From contig JAFGIS010000070.1 of NCBI GenBank assembly GCA_016929495.1, forward strand, positions 1 through 59,281: DNA of 59,281 bases, in the 5' to 3' direction. The notes under the pieces are model-generated. The model saw nothing but the letters and a program-made list of their open reading frames with translations, was not told the origin of the DNA and made no database searches. Positions 27,569 through 34,402 of this stretch are shown here, piece after piece (within the stretch, counting starts at the first letter, position 1; every line of letters begins with the position of its first letter). The position numbers and the translations under genes are program-made. The DNA comes from Polyangiaceae bacterium (GTDB lineage Bacteria > Myxococcota_A > Polyangia > Polyangiales > Polyangiaceae).

Positions 27569-28513
27569 ATGTCGTATGGTCGGGCCGTCCGTGCGCTCGT
27601 GTTTCTGGCTTCCTTGGTCCTCGAGGCGGGGGCCTGCAGTGACTCGGAGTCTCCGAAGCTCGCCAATTGTGAGGCGGGCACGCTCGGCTGCCCGTGCGAC
27701 GCGCGTACCCGCTGCGTGATCGGGCTCTCGTGCGTCTCCGGCTCCTGTGTCGAGCTCGGCCCTGCCAGTGGCGGGGCGACGGGCACAGGCGGCGGCAGCG
27801 TCACCGCAACCGGCGGACAGACGGATGACGAAGACACGGGCGGCGTCTCGGGCGGCGCAACAGGCGGCACGACCCAAGCGTCTGGGGGATCCTCCACGGG
27901 AGGCTCTGCAACGGGTGGTGCGGATGCTACCGGCGGCGACGAGGCGTCCGGCGGACATGAAGCGTCCGGCGGCTCCGGGGAAGCCGGCTCGGGTGCGGGC
28001 GGCACCGGTGGTGGCCCGGAGAGCGCCGGAGCACCCGGCTCGGGTGGGATGGACGACCCGGGCACCGGCGGAAGCTCGACCGCGGGCAATCTCGTCACGA
28101 ACGGCGACTTCTCCCAAGGCAGCACGGGCTGGCAGCTCGAGGGCAGCGGCACCTTGGCGATCACCGACGGCGCCGCGTGCGTGGCGCTCGAGTCAGCCGA
28201 CGAAGTGTTCTTGGGATGGCCCCCAGACGCGTCCTCGGCAGCCAAGCTCGACGGCGGCACCCGGTATAGCCTGTCGTACCGCGCCAAGAGCAGCGACTCC
28301 AAGATCGGCGTGACTACCAAGGTAGGTCATGCGGCCGACCCTTGGACCACCTTGATGGAAGAAACGGACACCGTCGGCTCGTCCTGGGGCCCCTTCAGCC
28401 ATTCCTTCACGCCCGAATCGTCGGACGATGCCGCGGGCGTCGTATTCAGGATGTCGGGCGCATCGGGCGAAGTCTGTTTCGACGACGTGGTGCTCAAGCC
28501 CGCACAACAGTAG
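27569..28513 (+). CDS. Gly-linker lipoprotein with carbohydrate-binding-like domain
   Basis: 314 residues from ATG 27569. Lipoprotein signal (ALVFLASLVLEAGACSD, lipobox AGAC). A short Cys cluster (NCEAGTLGCPCDARTRCVIG, then LSCVSGSC) resembles the small Cys knots common in myxobacterial surface proteins. A TGG/SGG linker spans about residues 70-170. The C-terminal ~145 residues, from NLVTNGDFSQGSTGWQLEG to VCFDDVVLKP, have the start and end patterns of a CBM4/9-like jelly-roll. Likely surface binding protein; ligand unknown. It converges with the next gene with a single base between stops. Confidence 0.78.
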   Translation: MSYGRAVRALVFLASLVLEAGACSDSESPKLANCEAGTLGCPCDARTRCVIGLSCVSGSCVELGPASGGATGTGGGSVTATGGQTDDEDTGGVSGGATGGTTQASGGSSTGGSATGGADATGGDEASGGHEASGGSGEAGSGAGGTGGGPESAGAPGSGGMDDPGTGGSSTAGNLVTNGDFSQGSTGWQLEGSGTLAITDGAACVALESADEVFLGWPPDASSAAKLDGGTRYSLSYRAKSSDSKIGVTTKVGHAADPWTTLMEETDTVGSSWGPFSHSFTPESSDDAAGVVFRMSGASGEVCFDDVVLKPAQQ

Positions 28514-28514
28514 C

Positions 28515-29117
28515 TCAGGTCCCGAGCCCTGCGTCCGCAGCAGCCACGGTCCACGCGCAGTTCTGGACCAGATCTTGGAGGGTCAGCACGCCGTCGGCAT
28601 CGTTGCGGCAAACGCGCACGAGGCAGTCCACCTGAGTCGTTACCTGGTCGCAGTCCCTGCAGGCAAGATAGCGGCCGGCAGCGTCCTGCCACATCGGCTC
28701 CAAGGAGCTGATGCACCCGGAAACGGTGTCTCTGGTCTGCGAGTCGGCCACGCACGAGGCCACGACCCGCTCGAGCGTCGGGGCTGCTGTATCAGGGCAG
28801 TACGAGACGTCGCTGCTGGGGCCGCTGCCACCCGTCCGTGGACGAGTGCCGCCAGAGCCGCCGCTGACGCTCGGCGCCGTGATGCCGGTGGCGGAGGCGG
28901 TGGAGCCCGTTCCACCTGACGACGGGCGAACGTCGGAACCGCCCGTGCCGCCAGCAGAGCTACCGCTCGTCTTGCTGCCGCCACCCGAGCCCCCGCTGGA
29001 TGGCTCGCCAGGACCCGAACCGCCTCGGAGTCCCGACGGATCGAAGCCGTCCCCTGCGCATCCGAACGCGATCAGGCCGCCAACGACCAGCCGGGCCCAG
29101 GCAACTCGAGCACCCAT
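28515..29117 (-). CDS. Gly-linker lipoprotein, Cys-rich C-terminus
   Basis: 200 residues from ATG 29117. Lipoprotein signal (ARLVVGGLIAFGCAGD, lipobox AFGC). Linker rich in GGSGP and GGTGG steps. The C-terminal ~95 residues contain eight Cys (VSYCPDTA, VASCVADSQ, VSGCISSLEP, YLACRDCDQ, VDCLVRVCRND, VQNCAWTV) and look like a compact disulfide domain; no family recognised. The Gly-linker lipoprotein gene at 29195 lies 77 bases upstream on the same strand, so the two may be co-transcribed. Confidence 0.7.
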   Translation of the reverse strand: MGARVAWARLVVGGLIAFGCAGDGFDPSGLRGGSGPGEPSSGGSGGGSKTSGSSAGGTGGSDVRPSSGGTGSTASATGITAPSVSGGSGGTRPRTGGSGPSSDVSYCPDTAAPTLERVVASCVADSQTRDTVSGCISSLEPMWQDAAGRYLACRDCDQVTTQVDCLVRVCRNDADGVLTLQDLVQNCAWTVAAADAGLGT

Positions 29118-29194
29118 GGCCCTGGTGTAGCACAAAGCGGGGGCGAGACGATCGGGGGCGGCGGGAAACCCATCGCTTGCGTCGACATGCGGGG

Positions 29195-30706
29195 CTATTT
29201 GCACACCGTCAGCGGGACACACACTCCAGCGCTACACGCTCCGCTGAAGCACTCGGCTTCCGAGTCGCAGTCTGCGTCGTTCTCGCGGAGTTCGACGCAC
29301 GTGCCGTCCACGCAGACGTGGTTCGGCGCGCACTGCTTGCCGAACCCGAGATCGCTGACACACGGCTTTCCCTCGCCCGGGAGGGGCATGCATTGGCCAA
29401 TGAAGATGGATTCCTCCAAGCTGACGCCTTGGCAATACTCCTGCCGCGGGCACGCGTCAGGTACCGCCAGCCGGCACGCTTCTCCCGAGCTGGCTCGCTC
29501 TCGACACGCGGGGAGGGTGTTTTCGTCCGTGAAGGCGCAGGTGAGCTCCACGGTGGGCTCCTGCTCCCAGGCACACAGCTGTCCCTGTCCGACGTCGCAC
29601 GTGCTGTAGCGGCTGCGGCTGAATACGTTCTCGATCGGTTCGCAGTGGCCGAGGGTGTTGGTCGACGCGTCGGCGCCCTGGCACAGGCTGCCCGGCTCAC
29701 ACGGACCGCCATCGGCGTAGCAGGCGCCGTTGAGGGCGATCCGTTCGGTACACCCGCCCAGTCCGCAATACAGACCCGCACGGCAATCGCTGTCGCGCTG
29801 GCACGAGTCGTTGATGAGTCCGCGGTCGGAACAGGTGCCGGAGCAGGCTCCGTCGGCCTTGCAGTACAGGTCTCCCTGGCATTCGGCGTCGATCGAGCAC
29901 GATTGTTCGCGCTCGCGGGTCCCCTGAAATGCCGCCTCGCATTCGGCGAGGTCGTCGTGCGCGTCAAAGCGACAGCCGAGCCCTGACACGGCATCGAGGC
30001 AGCCGTCGAGCTCGTCCGCGGAGTAGAGCACCGTGCCGCCGTTGACGGCGACCTGTAGTGCGGGGACCCAAGCGTTGCGCAGCTGCTTGGTGACGTAGTC
30101 GACGCAATCGTTGGCGCCGAGCAGGATGCTCGCCAGCTCCGGGCTGCAGTCGGTCACGGCCGCGCACACGGCCTGAGCATACGGCGCCGCGATCTGTGAC
30201 ATATCGGGGGGGCCGAAATCCGCGCCGGCGACGCCTGCGGATGCCATGCCTGCTGCGCCCGCGACGCCACCAACACCGGCTGCTCCGGCGAGCGGCTCGC
30301 TGCCACCGGCGGCTTCTGTGTTCGAAGAACCTCCGGCGCCGCCGATCGGGCCGGCACCAGACGCCGCGTGGCCGCCCTGCCCGACCGATCCTGCCGCCGC
30401 ACCAGGGGCCGCCCCTGCAACCGCGGCGCCTCCCGCCTCCCCTGCCACACCGGCCACCCCCGCTGCACCAGCCGGCGCCTGCGACCCAGCAGCCTGTGCT
30501 GCGCCAGCCGCCCCGCCCGCGCCAGCCGTCACCCCAGCGGCCGCACCTGCCCGACCCGCTTGCCCCACCCCCGCCCCGGCCGCTGCTGACGCTCCGCCGG
30601 CGCCCCCGCTCGACGGCGCCGTACGGAAGGGCTCTCCAGCTCCGCAGCCCAGAGCCGCCGAACCTGCTGCCAGAACCAAGGCGAACGTGCACGCTGGGTT
30701 GTCCAT
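29195..30706 (-). CDS. Large Cys-rich Gly/Ala-linker lipoprotein
   Basis: 503 residues. Lipoprotein signal (MDNPACTFALVLAAGSAALGCG, lipobox ALGC). A long Gly/Ala linker (to about residue 165) separates the anchor from a helical segment (MSQIAAPYAQAVCAAVTDC) and then a Cys-rich region with repeated C-x5-C-x5-C spacing (CSIDAECQGDLYCKADGACS, CQRDSDCRAGLYCGLGGC, CDSEAECFSGACSAGVC). Such modules are often matched to Dickkopf-like Cys-rich profiles by automated tools; that is a fold analogy, not a function. Probable outer-membrane or surface protein. Confidence 0.8.
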   Translation of the reverse strand: MDNPACTFALVLAAGSAALGCGAGEPFRTAPSSGGAGGASAAAGAGVGQAGRAGAAAGVTAGAGGAAGAAQAAGSQAPAGAAGVAGVAGEAGGAAVAGAAPGAAAGSVGQGGHAASGAGPIGGAGGSSNTEAAGGSEPLAGAAGVGGVAGAAGMASAGVAGADFGPPDMSQIAAPYAQAVCAAVTDCSPELASILLGANDCVDYVTKQLRNAWVPALQVAVNGGTVLYSADELDGCLDAVSGLGCRFDAHDDLAECEAAFQGTREREQSCSIDAECQGDLYCKADGACSGTCSDRGLINDSCQRDSDCRAGLYCGLGGCTERIALNGACYADGGPCEPGSLCQGADASTNTLGHCEPIENVFSRSRYSTCDVGQGQLCAWEQEPTVELTCAFTDENTLPACRERASSGEACRLAVPDACPRQEYCQGVSLEESIFIGQCMPLPGEGKPCVSDLGFGKQCAPNHVCVDGTCVELRENDADCDSEAECFSGACSAGVCVPLTVCK

Positions 30707-30853
30707 TCCGGTCTCCTGGCGGCCGCGCTGGTCTGCTCGTGACTGTCGTCCTCTCGCGCGGACCGAACCATCCGGGGCGGCATACTAGCACGCCTGCAAA
30801 GGGAAGCGGCTCTGTCCCTTGCTTGTGGGCCGAGCACGTCTTACCTTGCCCGC

Positions 30854-31162
30854 GTGACGCTGCGGCCGAAGCTCGCGATACGCGCCTTGCAGGTACTCGT
30901 CGCTTGCTTCGCGCTGCTCGTGGCCACAGCGCATTCCGATGCCGGCTACGCGCGTACCGCCATCGCGCTGTTCGTAGCAGGCCCAGCGGACGCGCCTGCG
31001 CCAGCCCGGCAGCGCAGCGCGCGAGCTACCCGCGCGCTGTCCCGCGTCCCGGAGCGCCGGCAGGCCATCGTACGCAGGGAGCCGCAAGCTCACGCGATCG
31101 CCCGCGCTGAAGTGCACCGCCTCGGAAGACGCTTCCTTCGCCACTGCGCACTGCTCTGCTGA
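30854..31162 (+). CDS. Possible small exported protein
   Basis: 102 residues from GTG 30854. The N-terminus looks like a signal peptide (LAIRALQVLVACFALLVATAHS), followed by an Arg/Ala-rich basic region with HAIARAEVHRLGRRF near the end. No ribosome site of note, no family similarity. Third-position GC is high but not decisive. Divergent from the Cys-rich lipoprotein gene. It could be a chance ORF. Confidence 0.35.
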   Translation: MTLRPKLAIRALQVLVACFALLVATAHSDAGYARTAIALFVAGPADAPAPARQRSARATRALSRVPERRQAIVRREPQAHAIARAEVHRLGRRFLRHCALLC

Positions 31163-31176
31163 ATCGCCAGCAGTCC

Positions 31177-31209
31177 ATGGCTCGGTCATGGCTCGGTCAT
31201 GGCTCGGGG
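31177..31209. repeat. Three tandem 11-bp repeats
   Basis: ATGGCTCGGTC repeats at 31177, 31188 and 31199 (the third differs in its last two bases). Noncoding, between two possible small genes. Short slippage-type repeat; nothing indicates function. Confidence 0.7.
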
Positions 31210-31318
31210 GGCCCGCTCGGCGGCTGCATGACGCAGCGCCGAGCTCGTTCGTAGCGGACCCAATCCGTTCTCCGCCGCGCTCGGGTGACCGGCAGCGCGA
31301 GCGCGAGGAGCAAGTGCC

Positions 31319-31525
31319 ATGTCAGCGAATCCACGGTGCGGCAAGGGCCGCACCCCGAGAAAGCGAAGCCGTCTTCGTCGCATACTGCGCCGCCTCTGGC
31401 GTGTGGCGCGCATCGTGCTCGCCGCCGGTGCGGCATTGGGGCCGTCCCCTCCGCCGCCTCCCCTGCCAGCGCCGCCGCCCATGGAGCAACAGGGTGACGG
31501 ACAGCCGGGAAGCGAGAAGGACTGA
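31319..31525 (+). CDS. Small basic protein with poly-Pro tail
   Basis: 68 residues. Very basic first half (GKGRTPRKRSRLRRILRRLW), a short hydrophobic segment (RVARIVLAAGAALG) and a polyproline run (PSPPPPPLPAPPP) before an acidic tail. AGGAG lies 9 bases before the ATG, the best ribosome site in this stretch. Short basic-helix/polyproline proteins of this type occur in other Polyangia as uncharacterised ORFs. May be membrane attached. Function unknown. Confidence 0.5.
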   Translation: MSANPRCGKGRTPRKRSRLRRILRRLWRVARIVLAAGAALGPSPPPPPLPAPPPMEQQGDGQPGSEKD

Positions 31526-31540
31526 ACCGCGGCTACGAGC

Positions 31541-32071
31541 TCAGACGAGCGCCCGTACGTCGTGGGACAGCATCTGGTCTCCGGCGAAGACGAAGCGCCC
31601 AACGAAGCGGCTGCCCGAGAGCAAGAGCGGCAGCCACAGGGCATCGTCGGCCCACATCTGGTCGTAGGGGATCGCGTCCAGCGCGGTCCAGAGGGGGATG
31701 GCCTCGTCCGTCTCCTGCGGTTCGCCGAGGTAATCGGTTGCCAAGAAGACCGTCGCGTGGATGGAGTAGCCATCCGTGAACTGGAAACTCAGCTCGCCGC
31801 GCTGCTCTGCGCCCAGGGCCGTGATACCGAGCTCCTCCCTGACCTCGCGCAACGCACATTCGGCAACCGTCTCACCCGGTTCCAGCCGTCCTCCGGGTCC
31901 GCTGATCTTGCCTGCTCCGAGGCCGCGCTTCTTGCGGATGAGCAGCACTCGCCCGCGCTGGACCACGAACAGCAGCGTGGCACGGTCTCGGGGCTGCCAA
32001 CTCTGCCAGTCCACGAGCGCAGGGCTCGCCAGACACTGGGTCGGATCGTACCGTTCGGGGTCCGGATCCAT
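31541..32071 (-). CDS. Nudix hydrolase, MutT/MTH1-like
   Basis: 176 residues from ATG 32071 (MDPDPERYDPTQCLA). The Nudix box G-x5-E-x7-R-E-x2-E-E-x-G is exact: GRLEPGETVAEC, then ALREVREELGI. The preceding strand LLIRKKRGLGAGKISGPGG is typical of 8-oxo-dGTP/2-OH-dATP-type diphosphatases, and VFLATDYLGEPQETDEAIPLW matches the MTH1-like C-terminal half. Cytoplasmic, Mg-dependent nucleoside diphosphate-X hydrolase; sanitation of oxidised nucleotides is the likely role, exact substrate uncertain. Divergent from the RT gene with about 50 bases between. Confidence 0.88.
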   Translation of the reverse strand: MDPDPERYDPTQCLASPALVDWQSWQPRDRATLLFVVQRGRVLLIRKKRGLGAGKISGPGGRLEPGETVAECALREVREELGITALGAEQRGELSFQFTDGYSIHATVFLATDYLGEPQETDEAIPLWTALDAIPYDQMWADDALWLPLLLSGSRFVGRFVFAGDQMLSHDVRALV

Positions 32072-32124
32072 GCGCGCCCGCGCAGTGTAGCGGGTCCGCC
32101 GGAAACGTCGAGGGGTGCCACCGG

Positions 32125-32901
32125 TTGCGGTCCTGCGCCGTGCGCACCGCACGCGGCAAGCGGTCCTGCCCGGAGGTAGCACGATTTTTGGGCGACCTGG
32201 ACGCGCACGTGCTCGACCTCGGGCGAGAGCTTGCCGCGAGGGACTACTGCCCCGGAGTCGGGCGCGTGATCTACATCGGCGACCCCAAGCCCCGCATGGT
32301 CACGGCGCTACCGTTTCGCGACAGGGTGGTGCAGCACCTGCTCATCGAGCGGACGCTGCCCGCCATCGAACGGCGACTTGCCCCGCAGTCGTACGCGTGC
32401 CGCACCGGGTTCGGCACGCACCGAGCGCTGCGCGCGGCGATCGACTGGACACGTATCCGACCGTGGGTGCTCAGGGTCGACGTGCGCAAGTTCTTTCCCA
32501 GTGTGGACCACGCGCTCTTGCGCCGTCAGCTGCTCGGCGTCACTCCGCCGCCCTGGCGCTGGCTATCGGACCGCTTCCTGGATGCGCCCTACCAGGGCGA
32601 GCGGGTGCGCTTCCATTTCCCGGGCGACGAGCTCTACACGCCAGCAAGCCGTCCACACGGACTCATGATCGGGTCGCTGACCTCCCAGATCTGGGCCAAC
32701 CTGTATCTGTCCGGCATGGACCACATGATCGCCGCGCACTTCGGCGTGGGCAGCTTCGTGCGCTACTCGGATGACTGGCTCATCTGGCACGACGACCCAA
32801 CGCTGCTCCGGAGGCTGTTCGAGGCCATGCACCGATCGGCAGAGCAGCTCCGCCTGCGCCTTCATCCAGCCAAGTCGAGGCTCTACCGGACCACCGATTG
32901 A
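32125..32901 (+). CDS. C-terminally truncated reverse transcriptase (DGR-type)
   Basis: 258 residues from TTG 32125 (GTG 32140 also possible). RT motifs in order: GDPKPRMVTALPFRDRVVQH (upstream block), SYACRTGFGTHRAL, motif A RVDVRKFFPSVDH, FPGDELYTP, LMIGSLTSQ (residues ~180-188, the [LIVM]GxxxSQ form that marks diversity-generating-retroelement RTs; group II intron RTs have QGxxxSP), and the polymerase box YSDD (residues 214-217). YxDD is intact. The chain stops after LHPAKSRLYRTTD, where relatives continue with a GxxFLG motif and ~100 thumb residues, so the 3' end is lost. The sequence directly joins an antisense kinase fragment. Likely a non-functional remnant. No maturase or HNH domain. 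Confidence 0.82.
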   Translation: MRSCAVRTARGKRSCPEVARFLGDLDAHVLDLGRELAARDYCPGVGRVIYIGDPKPRMVTALPFRDRVVQHLLIERTLPAIERRLAPQSYACRTGFGTHRALRAAIDWTRIRPWVLRVDVRKFFPSVDHALLRRQLLGVTPPPWRWLSDRFLDAPYQGERVRFHFPGDELYTPASRPHGLMIGSLTSQIWANLYLSGMDHMIAAHFGVGSFVRYSDDWLIWHDDPTLLRRLFEAMHRSAEQLRLRLHPAKSRLYRTTD

Positions 32902-33112
32902 TCCTGCGCCCGAGCTTGGTCTCTGCCAGAAACAGGTTCGCCGGCTTCAAGTCCCGGTGCGCAACGCCCTCACGGTGCGCGAACGCCACGGCGTCGATGG
33001 CGGGCCTGAGCAGCGCCACGGCCTCGACTTGCCCGAGCGGAGCTCCGCGCTCCTTCAGCGCTTGCTCGAGATCCCAACCGTCGAGCCATTCGAGCACCAG
33101 GTACGGGATCGC
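32900..33112 (-). pseudogene. Ser/Thr protein kinase fragment
   Basis: About 70 residues matching the middle of a Hanks-type kinase: IPYLVLEWLDGWDLEQAL, then AIDAVAFAHREGVAHRDLKP and ANLFLAETKLG. The P-loop, catalytic Lys, DFG and activation segment are missing on both sides, so only the hinge-to-catalytic-loop piece survives. The 5' end runs into sequence upstream of the Rpn gene, the 3' end abuts the truncated RT. This is a rearrangement scar. Confidence 0.75.
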
Positions 33113-33180
33113 CAGATGGCCAATGAACGCTGCCAGTACTGCCCACGCAACTGGTCGCCGCATCCGCCCGACGAAGGGCC

Positions 33181-34101
33181 ATGCCAGCCCCGAGCCCCCA
33201 GCGTCGCACCCTCGACCCCAAGAACGACGTCGTCTTCAAGCTCCTGTTCGCAGCAGAGAAGAACCGCGACGTGCTCATCGCGCTGCTCACGGCCGTCCTC
33301 GAGCCCAAGTTCCCCATCACCTCGGCCGACGTCTTGAACCCGGAGCTCGAACGCGACGAATGGGACGAGAAGGGGACGGTCCTCGACATCCGCGTTCGGT
33401 TTGCGGACGGCACGCAGGTCGATGTGGAAATGCAGGCAGCACGCCACCGGGGGCTCCGCGAGCGCACGCTCTACTACTGGGCGCGCCTCTACGCTGGCGA
33501 GCTCAAGTCGGGCCGCCGGTACAGCGACCTCATGCCCGTCCTCGGCGTGTTCATCCTGGATTTCGACGAGTTACCGACAGAGCGCCTGCACAGCATCTTC
33601 GAGGTCCGGGAGCGCCACGAGGGCTACTCCCTGTGCCGAGCGCTTGAACTACACTTCCTGGAGTTGCCCAAACGCACGAACCCGGCCAATGAGCTCGAAG
33701 CCCGGGCGGTGCTAAACTGGTGCAAGTTCTTGGCAGCCACCACTGACGAAGAGCTCGAGGAGCTCAGCATGACCGACCCGAACATCGCGAGAGCCAAACA
33801 AGCCCTGGAAGATCTGTCCGCAGATCCCAAAGCGCGCGAGCTCGCTCAGGACCGCGAGATGTGGCACTTCTTCTATGATCGGGAGATGCACCTCGAGCGG
33901 GAGGCCGCGGAGGCCAGAGGCGAGGCCAGAGGCGAGGCCAGGGGCGAGGCCAAAGGATTGGTCACGGCCGTGCGGACCGCTTGCGAGCTCTTGGGAGTAG
34001 AGCTCACGGCTGCACGAGAGGCACGCCTGGCGAAAGCATCGACGGCCGAGCTCGAGGCGCTGCTCGATTCGCTGAAGCGAGATCGGCGTTGGCCTGAATG
34101 A
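33181..34101 (+). CDS. Rpn family recombination-promoting nuclease/putative transposase
   Basis: 306 residues. N-terminal LDPKNDVVFKLLFAAEKN is the family opening; the PD-(D/E)XK core follows (GTVLDIRVRFADGTQVDVEMQ, with catalytic Asp, Glu and Gln), then RTLYYWARLYAGELKSG. The C-terminus has the usual charged helices and a short EARG repeat (residues ~242-258) before a final helical domain. Rpn proteins are DNA nucleases linked to RecA-independent gene exchange and, in some strains, to phage defence. Intact and full length. GAAGG precedes the ATG. Its presence beside two gene fragments marks this 2-kb patch as mobile or recombined. Confidence 0.88.
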   Translation: MPAPSPQRRTLDPKNDVVFKLLFAAEKNRDVLIALLTAVLEPKFPITSADVLNPELERDEWDEKGTVLDIRVRFADGTQVDVEMQAARHRGLRERTLYYWARLYAGELKSGRRYSDLMPVLGVFILDFDELPTERLHSIFEVRERHEGYSLCRALELHFLELPKRTNPANELEARAVLNWCKFLAATTDEELEELSMTDPNIARAKQALEDLSADPKARELAQDREMWHFFYDREMHLEREAAEARGEARGEARGEAKGLVTAVRTACELLGVELTAAREARLAKASTAELEALLDSLKRDRRWPE

Positions 34102-34402
34102 CCGGCGATGCATGCCAAGGCAGGGTTGACAGAGACGAGCTGCGTAGCCCGCGCAGTCTTGCCATCGCGTCGTCGGCCCCCCGCCTGCGCGGAGCGCCGC
34201 GAAGCGGCGTGAGCCGCCCAAGCTCTGCTCCGGCTTGGCCACGCCGCAGGTAGCACGGTCTTTCGGCCCAATGGCCCACTGCCGTGGCCGTTACTTCTTC
34301 CACGGGAACATCGCGTGCTGGCCATTTCCTCAGTGCTGGCTCGTCAGATCCAACCAGGGAGCCGGTTGGCCGCTCATCCCTCAACAGGATAGGAAATGCT
34401 CC
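34102..34402. other. Intergenic region with small hairpin
   Basis: 301 bases between the Rpn gene and the M6 protease. A 6-bp perfect hairpin (CGCCGC-GAA-GCGGCG, 34195-34209) is the only structure seen; no T-tract. No small gene is supported. The M6 gene's AGGA ribosome site lies at its end. Confidence 0.4.

Noticed and set aside
31177..31209. CRISPR-like array
   Set aside because: Three 11-bp units without spacers are simple slippage repeats.
32125..32901. Retron or group II intron identity for the RT
   Set aside because: Motif is [LIVM]GxxxSQ rather than QGxxxSP of group II; no maturase/HNH, no msr-msd-like structure upstream, and no adjacent ATPase effector.
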